This document shows positions 35,930-43,388 of a stretch of 64,000 bases of DNA, in pieces; within the stretch, counting starts at the first letter, position 1, and every line of letters starts with the position of its first letter. The position numbers and the translations under genes are program-made. Under the pieces are notes generated by a model, which was given only the letters and a program-made list of their open reading frames with translations, had not been told where the DNA came from and did not search any database. Source of the DNA: Alphaproteobacteria bacterium (GTDB lineage: Bacteria > Pseudomonadota > Alphaproteobacteria > Sphingomonadales > Emcibacteraceae); NCBI GenBank assembly GCA_002401455.1, contig NVTE01000006.1, positions 59,910-123,909 of the forward strand. Direction: 5' to 3'.

Positions 35930-36589
35930 ATGAAGTTGATTGTATTTGATTGTGACGGCACGCTGGTTGATGGCCAGCATCTGATTTTGGATGCCATGCA
36001 GTCGGCCAGCCGGGCCTGTGAAATAGTCTATCCGGGCGATGAGGTCGTGCGCCAGATCGTCGGCTTGTCGCTTCTGGAAGCCATTGAAATATGTTACCCG
36101 CAGGAAACAGCGACGGCCCATAATGCCTTGAAGGATGCCTTTATCGGGCGGTTTCAGGAATTGCGCCTGCGCGAAGAGGATGATGAACCGCTGTATGATG
36201 GCGTTCTTGAGACGATCCTAGAACTGCATGAGGCAGGCTATCTGTTGGGCATTGCCACGGGAAAGTCACGGCGTGGCTTGGATGTCACCCTGAAGAATCA
36301 TGACCTCAGAGACTATTTCCTGACCCTGAATACCGCCGATGACGGACCGGGAAAACCCCATCCCTCCATGTTGCTGAATGCCATGGCTGACGTGGGCGCC
36401 GAGCCGGAAAATACCTTCATGATTGGCGATACCACCTATGACATTCACATGGCGCTGGCGGCCAAGGTTCGGGCGGTCGGGGTTTCCTGGGGCTATCATG
36501 ACCGGGACAAGTTGATCCAGGCCGGGGCCCATCATATGCTGGATGATATTTTACACCTTCGAAAGGTTCTCGATGAAGCGTTTTTATAA
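35930..36589 (+). CDS. HAD family hydrolase (phosphoglycolate phosphatase-like)
   Basis: A 219-residue haloacid-dehalogenase phosphatase from ATG 35930; the frame is open upstream into rluC, but MKLIVFDCDGTLVDG is the natural family start. Motif I DCDGT holds the nucleophile Asp, motif II lies in GIATGKSRRGLD, the Lys region is KPHPS, and motif IV is MIGDTTYDIHMA. The helical cap is of the subfamily IA type. Its 3' end overlaps the ATP12-chaperone start by 17 bases. Substrate uncertain; Gph-like enzymes clear 2-phosphoglycolate. Confidence 0.85.
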   Translation: MKLIVFDCDGTLVDGQHLILDAMQSASRACEIVYPGDEVVRQIVGLSLLEAIEICYPQETATAHNALKDAFIGRFQELRLREEDDEPLYDGVLETILELHEAGYLLGIATGKSRRGLDVTLKNHDLRDYFLTLNTADDGPGKPHPSMLLNAMADVGAEPENTFMIGDTTYDIHMALAAKVRAVGVSWGYHDRDKLIQAGAHHMLDDILHLRKVLDEAFL

Positions 36590-37262
36590 AGCCGCCATCC
36601 TTGTCACCCATGAGGCGGGCTATCTGGTGGAACTGGATGGCCGCGAGGTCAAGACCCCGGAAAAACGGCTAAACCTCAGCCCGAACAAAGCCATGGCCGA
36701 GGCTATCTGCCAGGAATGGAATGACCAGGGCGACAAGGTTGACCCCAACAGCATGCCGATCGCCAAGCTGCAAAATACCGCTATTGACCGGGTGGAAACC
36801 CGTCGTACTGACCTGATTGATGAACTGGTGAAATATGCCGGTACGGACCTGCTCTGTTACCGGGCTGAATTCCCGGATGACCTGGCCAAGCGGCAGGCTG
36901 ACATCTGGCAACCGCTGCTGGACTGGGTGGCAAAAACCCATCAGGTGTCGCTGAAAGTAACCACAGGGATTTTACATATTTCCCAGGATAGTGCGCAATT
37001 GGCCCGGCTTAAAACATTCCTCCAGGGCATGGACAGTTTTCGGCTGGCGGCTTTTTATAATATCACCACCCTCTGTGGCTCGGTATCGGTAGGGCTCAAT
37101 GTTCTGGGCGGTAACCTGACCGCCGAGCAGGCCTGGGAGGCTGCGGAACTGGATGAGAATTACCAGATCGAGCAGTGGGGTATTGATGACGAAGCCAAAA
37201 TCCGTCAGGACAATATGAAGACCGAACTGAATGCCGCCGTGCGTTTTCTGGCGCTGCTCTAA
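36573..37262 (+). CDS. ATP12 family chaperone
   Basis: Homologue of mitochondrial Atp12, which helps assemble the F1-ATPase alpha subunit; in bacteria it is essentially confined to Alphaproteobacteria. The ATG at 36573 gives 229 residues beginning MKRFYKAA. Family segments include ELDGREVKTPEKR, AEAICQEWNDQGDKVDPNSMP, YAGTDLLCYRAE and the C-terminal YQIEQWGIDDEA. Translation is probably coupled to the overlapping HAD gene. The gene converges on the B12-transport operon with a 4-base overlap. Confidence 0.92.
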   Translation: MKRFYKAAILVTHEAGYLVELDGREVKTPEKRLNLSPNKAMAEAICQEWNDQGDKVDPNSMPIAKLQNTAIDRVETRRTDLIDELVKYAGTDLLCYRAEFPDDLAKRQADIWQPLLDWVAKTHQVSLKVTTGILHISQDSAQLARLKTFLQGMDSFRLAAFYNITTLCGSVSVGLNVLGGNLTAEQAWEAAELDENYQIEQWGIDDEAKIRQDNMKTELNAAVRFLALL

Positions 37263-38050
37263 GCTGTATGGTCAGGCCGGCCTGAGATTTTCCACGGGCT
37301 GAGGAAGTGATCGTCTTCCTCCTGCCAGCGGCTGGCCTTGATATGGTAGGCCAGTTCCAGGTTTTCCGTCGTTAATACCTGCTCAACCGGGCCTTGGGCC
37401 AGAATCTGCCCCTTATTGATCAGCACAAGCTCATCACAGTAGCGCCCGGCCAGGGTCAGGTCGTGAAGCACGATTAACACCCCGTGGCCGTCTGTCGCCA
37501 GTCCGCGCAGAATATCCATAATCCGCAGCTGGTGATAGGGGTCGAGGGACGCGATCGGTTCATCAGCGCAGAGATAATCGGCATCACTGACAATGGCCCG
37601 GGCGAGCATGACGCAGGCTCTCTCCCCGCCAGATAGGGTGGTGGTCAGGCGTTTCGCCAGATGCAGTGTGTCGGTCTTGACCATGGCCTGATGGATCAGG
37701 TTCTGATCTGCATCACTGATTTCCTGCCAGGGGTCAAGATGGGGAATACGGCCGAGGGAAATGATATGCTCCACATCCAGCGGCCAATGGACCGGTGCCC
37801 CCTGGGCGGCGTAGGAAATTTTTTTGGCTCGATCTTTTAAGCTCCAGCCCGATAATTCCTCGCCATCGAGGGTGATCTGGCCCGACTGGATATCTGTCAG
37901 CCCCAGAATGGCTTTCAGCAGGGTGCTTTTCCCGGCGCCATTGGGCCCGATCAGGCCGATCACTTTGCCTTTGGGCACCGAAAGGGAGGCGCCCTTGAGA
38001 ATGGCATTATCTTTGATGGTCACATGAATGTTGTGGGCGTCGAGTGTCAT
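37259..38050 (-). CDS. btuD: ABC transporter ATPase, cobalamin uptake
   Basis: Cytoplasmic ATPase of a FecCD/BtuCD-type importer. The 263-residue protein has Walker A GPNGAGKST, signature LSGGERACVMLARA, Walker B DYLCADEPIASLDP and the switch His in VLIVLHDLTLAGRYC. By sequence alone it could serve haem or siderophores (HmuV-like), but its place in an operon under a cobalamin riboswitch indicates vitamin B12. It overlaps the permease gene by 4 bases and is last in the operon. Confidence 0.88.
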   Translation of the reverse strand: MTLDAHNIHVTIKDNAILKGASLSVPKGKVIGLIGPNGAGKSTLLKAILGLTDIQSGQITLDGEELSGWSLKDRAKKISYAAQGAPVHWPLDVEHIISLGRIPHLDPWQEISDADQNLIHQAMVKTDTLHLAKRLTTTLSGGERACVMLARAIVSDADYLCADEPIASLDPYHQLRIMDILRGLATDGHGVLIVLHDLTLAGRYCDELVLINKGQILAQGPVEQVLTTENLELAYHIKASRWQEEDDHFLSPWKISGRPDHTA

Positions 38051-39042
38051 CTCATGGTTCCCCGGGTTTTATAGATGATATAGAGGAACAGGGGCGAGCC
38101 GACAAAGGCCGTAACCACTCCGAGCCGTAACTGGCCGTGACCCACCGGTATCCGGGTTAACAGGTCGGCAATGGTCAGTAAAATGGCTCCCATCAGGGCG
38201 CTGGGTACCAGCAGGCGGCCGGGAGCATGGCCGATCAGGCTGCGCACCATGTGGGGCACCACCAGACCGATAAAACCAATGGAACCACAGACAGACACCG
38301 TGGCCCCGACGCTGATGGCACTGCCGATAATAACCTTCATGCGCAGCCTTTTCAGGTTAATGCCAAGAGTCTGCGCGGTGTCTTCACCCAGACTGCTGGC
38401 ATCCAGCCCTTGTCCGACACCGCGCATGATCACCCAGCCACCGATAATGAACGGCCCGGCCAGGGTGATGTCGGTCATGGTCCGGTTTTCAAGAGAGCCC
38501 AGCAACCACATGATCATATCCTGCAACGACATGGGGTTGGGGGCAAAATTCATGGCTAGCGCGATGGACGCCGTGGCTAGGGAGCTGATGCCGATGCCGG
38601 CCAAAATCAAGGTCAGGACGCTGCTATCCCGGCGGGAAACCAAAGATAAAATCAAGGTTGCCAGCAGGGCCCCGCCCATGGACATGATTTGGATTGACAG
38701 GGGGAAGAGGGCGGACAGGCCAAAATATATGGCAATGACGGCCCCGAGGCCGGCGGTGGCAGATACCCCTATGATCCCCGGGTCGGCCAAGGGGTTTCGG
38801 AGCAGGCCCTGCAGGGCGGCCCCAGACAGGCCAAGGGAAGCCCCGGCCATTATACCCAGAATAACCCGAGGTAGGCGTAGCTCAAGGATGATGATCTCGG
38901 TCGAGGATTGCGCCGTACCAAACAAGGCCGACATAATATCACCTGGCGGAATATCCGCCGCCCCGATGAACAGCGACAGGAAGGCGATGATCAGCAAAGA
39001 CAGGCTCAACAGAAGGGTCAGGGGCGACGGGGTGATGTTCAT
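38047..39042 (-). CDS. btuC: ABC transporter permease, cobalamin uptake (FecCD family)
   Basis: Inner-membrane permease of the B12 importer. The start at ATG 39042 gives 331 residues and about ten helices; the frame is open further upstream, but that part lies inside the binding-protein gene. Family features include LRLPRVILGIMAGASLGLSG, LQGLLRNPLADPGIIGVS and GFIGLVVPHMVRSLIG, the last holding the coupling-helix region that contacts the ATPase. It overlaps the genes on both sides by 4 bases, a sign of translational coupling. Confidence 0.92.
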   Translation of the reverse strand: MNITPSPLTLLLSLSLLIIAFLSLFIGAADIPPGDIMSALFGTAQSSTEIIILELRLPRVILGIMAGASLGLSGAALQGLLRNPLADPGIIGVSATAGLGAVIAIYFGLSALFPLSIQIMSMGGALLATLILSLVSRRDSSVLTLILAGIGISSLATASIALAMNFAPNPMSLQDMIMWLLGSLENRTMTDITLAGPFIIGGWVIMRGVGQGLDASSLGEDTAQTLGINLKRLRMKVIIGSAISVGATVSVCGSIGFIGLVVPHMVRSLIGHAPGRLLVPSALMGAILLTIADLLTRIPVGHGQLRLGVVTAFVGSPLFLYIIYKTRGTMR

Positions 39043-39950
39043 TTTATCAATGTCTCCAGCTTGCTCTGAATAAATTCTGCGGCATCGACTGAAAATATGC
39101 CGTTGCAGGATAAATAACGGCCCGGAACGATGATGGTCGGGATGGTGTTGAGCATCTCCCGGATCTTGCCATGGCGCGCCAGGCTCCATTGTGATACGTG
39201 AATATTTTTCTGATTGAAAAAACTGCCAATAATGATGTCGGGCGGATTTTGTACTAATGCTTCTAACGGAAGGGGTTGCCAGCCGACAAGACCGAACTCT
39301 TCGGACAGCGATGCGAGGCCAGCCAGCTTTATAATGTCATTGACAAAGGTGTTTTTACCCGCCGTGATTCCGCCGGGGGCGATATAAGCAGCGTGCAGTT
39401 TGCGGCCTTTGGCCAAGGTCATTTTGTTTTCCTGGGCCACTTTTTTTTCCAGGGCTGCCCAGCGGACTTGATGGTCGCGGATCAATTTCTCTGCTCGTTC
39501 TCCCTGGTCAAGGGCCGCGCCGATGACCCGCATATTCTGATAGAGGACTTGCGGCCCTATACCATAGGTGGATGAGGCGACCGGAATATTAGCCCGCGCC
39601 AACAGAGGAAGCATTTTGGTGCCGCCCCAGTTGCGGATCACCACATCCGGGGCCATTTGCAGAACCTCTTCGGCGGTGGCCCGGTATAGGGGCAGGCCCC
39701 GAGCCTGCTTCTGGTAAAAGGAGTGGCTTTCGATTGCTTCGGTGGTCAGGGCCATAATCTGATCCCGATCCGCCAGGGACAGGATGAACTGATCAGCGCA
39801 ATAATCCAGAGACACAGCCATTGGCTTGCCATGAGGGGTGTTTTGGAGAGGTTCCTGAGCGTAAGACAGCGTAGAAAATCCAGCAGAAAACAGGACTGCC
39901 GCAACAGACAGTCTGAACATATTAAATACTATCGTTGCGGCAGTCTTCAT
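39039..39950 (-). CDS. btuF: periplasmic cobalamin-binding protein (BtuF-like)
   Basis: Type III substrate-binding protein delivering ligand to the BtuCD-like importer. It has 303 residues with an N-terminal signal peptide (hydrophobic LSVAAVLFSAGFSTLSYAQE; cleavage expected after SYA). The Fe/B12 periplasmic-binding fold is shown by VSLDYCADQFILSLADRDQI, APDVVIRNWGG and PDIIIGSFF. Ligand identity is inferred from the cobalamin riboswitch upstream. The gene ends 4 bases into btuC and starts 3 bases after the receptor gene. Confidence 0.85.
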   Translation of the reverse strand: MKTAATIVFNMFRLSVAAVLFSAGFSTLSYAQEPLQNTPHGKPMAVSLDYCADQFILSLADRDQIMALTTEAIESHSFYQKQARGLPLYRATAEEVLQMAPDVVIRNWGGTKMLPLLARANIPVASSTYGIGPQVLYQNMRVIGAALDQGERAEKLIRDHQVRWAALEKKVAQENKMTLAKGRKLHAAYIAPGGITAGKNTFVNDIIKLAGLASLSEEFGLVGWQPLPLEALVQNPPDIIIGSFFNQKNIHVSQWSLARHGKIREMLNTIPTIIVPGRYLSCNGIFSVDAAEFIQSKLETLIK

Positions 39951-39953
39951 AGG

Positions 39954-41783
39954 TTAGAATTTTCCTCTGATCCCGGCATAGAATGACCGGTCAGCCGTTC
40001 CATAACCACGGACCTGCTGATATTCCTTATCGAACAGGTTATCAACTCTGGCGTAAACTTCAACTTTATCATTGAGGTCATAAGAGGCCTTCAGGTCAAA
40101 ACGTGTCCAGCCCTCAAGATCAGGTCCGAAGGAATATTTTTCTTTGCCATTATAGATAATGCTGGCGGTCAGGTTAAGGTTCTGGAGCGCTTGCCAGGAG
40201 ACTTCTGCAAAAGCGGCATTTTCAGGAACCCGGATAAGGGCCAATCCTGAATTTGTATCCTTGGCATTGGTATAGGTGTAATTTCCGCTGATCAGTATAG
40301 TTTCCGTGACCTGAAGTTCAGCGAATAACTCGACTCCTTTGGTCCGGACATTATCTATGTTGAAATAGATTCCGCTCCAGGCGATCATGTTTTTAAACGT
40401 CTGATCGAAATAAGTGGCTCCGAGTTGGGCTTTGCCCTCCATGAAATTCTGCTCAAGTCCGATTTCCCAGCCATTGGATTCTTCGGCTTTCAGGTCAGGA
40501 TTTCCACTATATGAATCGGTTAACTGATAGATGGTGGGGGCTTTGAACCCTTCGCCCCAGTTGGCAAAAATCTTGGTGTTTGTTTCTGCCACATAATAGG
40601 CCGCTGTGATCCGGGGTGTGGTTGTGCTGCCATATTGGTTATGGTCGTCATAACGCAGGCCCGCCGTAAGGGTCAGTCCCTCAACAGCCTGCCAGCTTAT
40701 TTCGGAAAAAACGCTGTCGATATTAAATTTCTGGGAGGAAATGGTCTCGGCTTGAGTTTCTTCATGTTGCAGACCAAAGGACAGGCCAAACCCATTGCGA
40801 AGGTCATAGTGACCAAAATAATCCAGATTGAGGCGGCTGCCTTCAAATGTCAGGTAGGATACCGGTGCGCCATTTGCTTCACCGCGACGGTTAATCGTTG
40901 AATATTCCACGGAGAGGGTGTTTTGAAGGGCGCCATCCAAATAAGTAAAGAAACCCCGACCGGCAATCAGAAATTCTTCACTGAAGGAAACATCATCCGT
41001 ATCCTGTAAACCATAAAAGGGCGGTGGAAAACCATCATATTCTGTGCGGCTGTCCACATAGCGGCTGATCAGTTGCAGGCTGTGATTTTCGGAAATCCTG
41101 GTGGTTATTTTGCCGTGAAGGGAAATGTTGCGGTAGCCATCGTCTTCGCTATTGCCATCTTTTTCATCGGCCTTTGAAATACCATCTGTTGTGATGGCTC
41201 CTGCGGACAGGTTAAAGCTGATTTTGTCCGTACCACCGGCAATATGTCCGCCGGCGCGGAACGTATTATAAGAACCGCCCTCGGCATATAGACCGCCTTC
41301 CAGGCCTTCACTGCCGGTCGGGGTGATGATATTGACCACACCGCCCATGGCATCTGAACCATAGAGAATGGATTGGGGGCCGCGCAACACTTCAATGCGC
41401 TCAATGCCGGAAGGGTCAAGGTTGGAAAAGTCAAAGGCACCCCCGGGAGAGGCGACATCATTAAGCTGTATACCATCAATCAGGATAACGGTCTGGGCTG
41501 ATGCGGCGCCGCGAATACGAACTGTTGACGTGCCGCCAAAGGCGCCATTCTGGTTCAGGGATAGGCCGGGCACATTTTGCAGAATGTCCTGGACAAAAAC
41601 AACCTGGGATTTTTCCAGGTCTTCGGCGCTGATCACGGAAATGCTGCTGCCGATTTGGGAAGCAGGTTTCTCGTAGCGGGTGGCGGTGACAACCACTTCT
41701 TCCAGGTCATCGGCGGCATAAGTAACGGGAAGGGTGGCGACTGTGGTTAACAGGGCGGTTGAAAGGTGTCTTTTAAAACCCAT
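39954..41783 (-). CDS. btuB: TonB-dependent cobalamin receptor (BtuB-like)
   Basis: Outer-membrane gated barrel for active uptake. The start is set at ATG 41783 because GAGGA lies 8 bases upstream and the protein then opens with a good signal peptide (GFKRHLSTALLTTVATLPVTYA); an earlier ATG at 41798 has no ribosome-binding site. The 609-residue protein has a plug domain starting LEEVVVTATRYEKPAS (TonB-box region) with VRIRGAASAQTVILIDGI, and ends with a barrel whose last strand is FYAGIRGKF. It is first in the operon, directly downstream of the cobalamin riboswitch. Confidence 0.92.
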   Translation of the reverse strand: MGFKRHLSTALLTTVATLPVTYAADDLEEVVVTATRYEKPASQIGSSISVISAEDLEKSQVVFVQDILQNVPGLSLNQNGAFGGTSTVRIRGAASAQTVILIDGIQLNDVASPGGAFDFSNLDPSGIERIEVLRGPQSILYGSDAMGGVVNIITPTGSEGLEGGLYAEGGSYNTFRAGGHIAGGTDKISFNLSAGAITTDGISKADEKDGNSEDDGYRNISLHGKITTRISENHSLQLISRYVDSRTEYDGFPPPFYGLQDTDDVSFSEEFLIAGRGFFTYLDGALQNTLSVEYSTINRRGEANGAPVSYLTFEGSRLNLDYFGHYDLRNGFGLSFGLQHEETQAETISSQKFNIDSVFSEISWQAVEGLTLTAGLRYDDHNQYGSTTTPRITAAYYVAETNTKIFANWGEGFKAPTIYQLTDSYSGNPDLKAEESNGWEIGLEQNFMEGKAQLGATYFDQTFKNMIAWSGIYFNIDNVRTKGVELFAELQVTETILISGNYTYTNAKDTNSGLALIRVPENAAFAEVSWQALQNLNLTASIIYNGKEKYSFGPDLEGWTRFDLKASYDLNDKVEVYARVDNLFDKEYQQVRGYGTADRSFYAGIRGKF

Positions 41784-41927
41784 GGGATTTTTCCTCATAG
41801 TTATTATTTTTAATAAGTGCGAGGAAGGTCGTTGAATATTGTCAGGACACTCCGCACACGGCAACAAGCGTCACCTGTACGGAAAATCCGCTCTGTCCTA
41901 TTATCCCGATAGGCAGATAGGGCGACA

Positions 41928-42082
41928 TGATGGCAGGTTTCCTGACTTATGAGTTATGACTTGATATCACCTTCCCGAGTTCCCCCAGTGGTTCTAAAGA
42001 TATCAAGCTCGTCAATTACAGTTGCGGGTACAGTCTCGGTTTATCACCGTGTTCCCTATTATCCCCCTGCGGGGCACCATCA
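41928..42082 (-). promoter_or_regulatory. cobalamin (AdoCbl-type) riboswitch
   Basis: On the minus strand the aptamer reads through GGTGCCCCGC, then GGGAACACGGTGATAAACCG, then GACTGTACCCGCAACTGTAA, a CCACTGGG element, CGGGAAGG, and the B12 box AGTCAGGAAACCTGCC (41932-41947). The closing P1 helix pairs GATGG (42077-42081) with CCATC (41929-41933). All the conserved blocks of the cobalamin class are present in order. It controls the receptor gene that follows; high cobalamin should lower expression of the uptake operon. The output platform lies in 41784-41927. Confidence 0.95.
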
Positions 42083-42129
42083 ATGGCCCTGATATAGTCC
42101 GAAGTCAGCCGACTGGCAAGGGGAAAATG

Positions 42130-42720
42130 TCACGGCAGGAGAATTCTCTGAACCCTAGTCCGCAGGCCCGGGATTACCTCACGTTCAAACCAGGAATTCT
42201 TTTTTAACCAGCCAAAATTGCGCGGGCTGGGATGGGGCAGGGGTAGGATATGGTCGCCATAATCTCGCCAAGATTTTACCGTTTCGGTCAAGTTTTTACG
42301 GGCTTGCCCCTTCATGTGCCAGGCCTGTGCATACCGGCCTATGACCAGCGTTAGCGTCAGGTCGGGCAGGTTATCGAGCAGTTGGGTCCGCCATTTGGGT
42401 GCACATTCCGGCCGGGGCGGCAAATCACCTGATTTGGCGCTACCGGGGAAGCAAAACCCCATGGGCAGGATGGCGATTTTGCTGGCATCATAAAAGATAT
42501 CCCGGTCGATGCCCATCCAGTCCCGAAGACGGTCGCCGCTGGGGTCATTGAACGGAATGCCGGTCTCATGAACTTTTCGACCCGGGGCCTGCCCGACAAT
42601 CAGAATGCGGGCGGCGCTGGAAATCTGAATGACCGGCCGCGGTGCATGGGGCAGCATATTCTCGCAATGCTGACAGGCCGCGACCTGTTTGATCAGATTT
42701 TCCAACTTGGTGTCGGTCAT
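42130..42720 (-). CDS. uracil-DNA glycosylase family protein (probable Fe-S type)
   Basis: A 196-residue protein of the UDG superfamily. Motif 1 is GQAPGRKVHETGIPFNDPSG and motif 2 is PLPHPSPRN. Four Cys are spaced as in the 4Fe-4S family 4/5 enzymes: Cys16-x2-Cys19 and Cys90-x15-Cys106. Many proteins of this group excise uracil from DNA; activity here is inferred. The gene ends 48 bases upstream of the riboswitch on the same strand and follows the DUF3365 gene by 9 bases. Confidence 0.85.
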   Translation of the reverse strand: MTDTKLENLIKQVAACQHCENMLPHAPRPVIQISSAARILIVGQAPGRKVHETGIPFNDPSGDRLRDWMGIDRDIFYDASKIAILPMGFCFPGSAKSGDLPPRPECAPKWRTQLLDNLPDLTLTLVIGRYAQAWHMKGQARKNLTETVKSWRDYGDHILPLPHPSPRNFGWLKKNSWFEREVIPGLRTRVQRILLP

Positions 42721-42729
42721 GGGGTGAGT

Positions 42730-43320
42730 CTAATCAGATAAGTCTTTTTGCAGGGTAAAGGCCCCGCGGATATCGCCGGCTTTAAATCCGGTGGCCCGGT
42801 CATCGGGGTAAAAGCTCAGGATTTGGTGCTTAAGGTCCGGGGCGATGCTTTCCCCGTGACAGGTTAGGCACAGGCCGCCCGTGGGGATCGCCTTCATATA
42901 GCGAAAGACCGTGCCATTTTCGGTTAGCTCTTGATGATCCAGAGTTTTAATGTCTTCCCCGGCCTGAAGACGTTTCTGAAAGTCGGCCATGACAGTCAGT
43001 TCCCAGGCGTCTGGTGCACTGCCGCTGTTGCGGGCCTTTAAGCTAGTCCGGCCGATGGTCCAGGGGCTGTCTTCCGACAAGCTAAGGGCTATTTCCGGAG
43101 CCTGGCGGGCACAGACATCAATGGCGGCGATGGCTCCGTCTGTCTTGATGGCATGGACCAAGGTTGTCTTTAGCTGTCCTGCATAATTTTTGATCAGGCC
43201 TCTGGCTTCCTGAACCCGTTGGTCCTGGTTTGAGGGGGAGGTTTCGCTGGCATAGAGGGGGTGTGTGAGGGCTATCACCCCCGTGAGACCTAAGGCAAGG
43301 GCAGAAAATTTTACAGGCAT
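42730..43320 (-). CDS. DUF3365-family haem-binding periplasmic protein
   Basis: A 196-residue protein with an N-terminal signal peptide (hydrophobic ALALGLTGVIALTHPLYAS). A single c-type haem site, CLTCH (151-155), lies in the C-terminal half, preceded by FRYMKAI and followed by SFYPDDRATGFKAGDIRGAF, the Tll0287/DUF3365 pattern. Such proteins are haem-binding sensors or redox carriers. Covalent haem attachment would occur in the periplasm. Neighbours give no clear pathway. Confidence 0.82.
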   Translation of the reverse strand: MPVKFSALALGLTGVIALTHPLYASETSPSNQDQRVQEARGLIKNYAGQLKTTLVHAIKTDGAIAAIDVCARQAPEIALSLSEDSPWTIGRTSLKARNSGSAPDAWELTVMADFQKRLQAGEDIKTLDHQELTENGTVFRYMKAIPTGGLCLTCHGESIAPDLKHQILSFYPDDRATGFKAGDIRGAFTLQKDLSD

Positions 43321-43388
43321 GGGGTATCCTTTATATTCAATGGTTATATCTGACTGTACACGATCAGGACCTAAATGACATCTTCAGA

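Noticed and set aside
34996-35997. A 333-codon open frame on the minus strand, antisense to rluC
   Set aside because: Same reasoning: the plus-strand RluC has all motifs, and the antisense product is His/Asn-rich with no domain.
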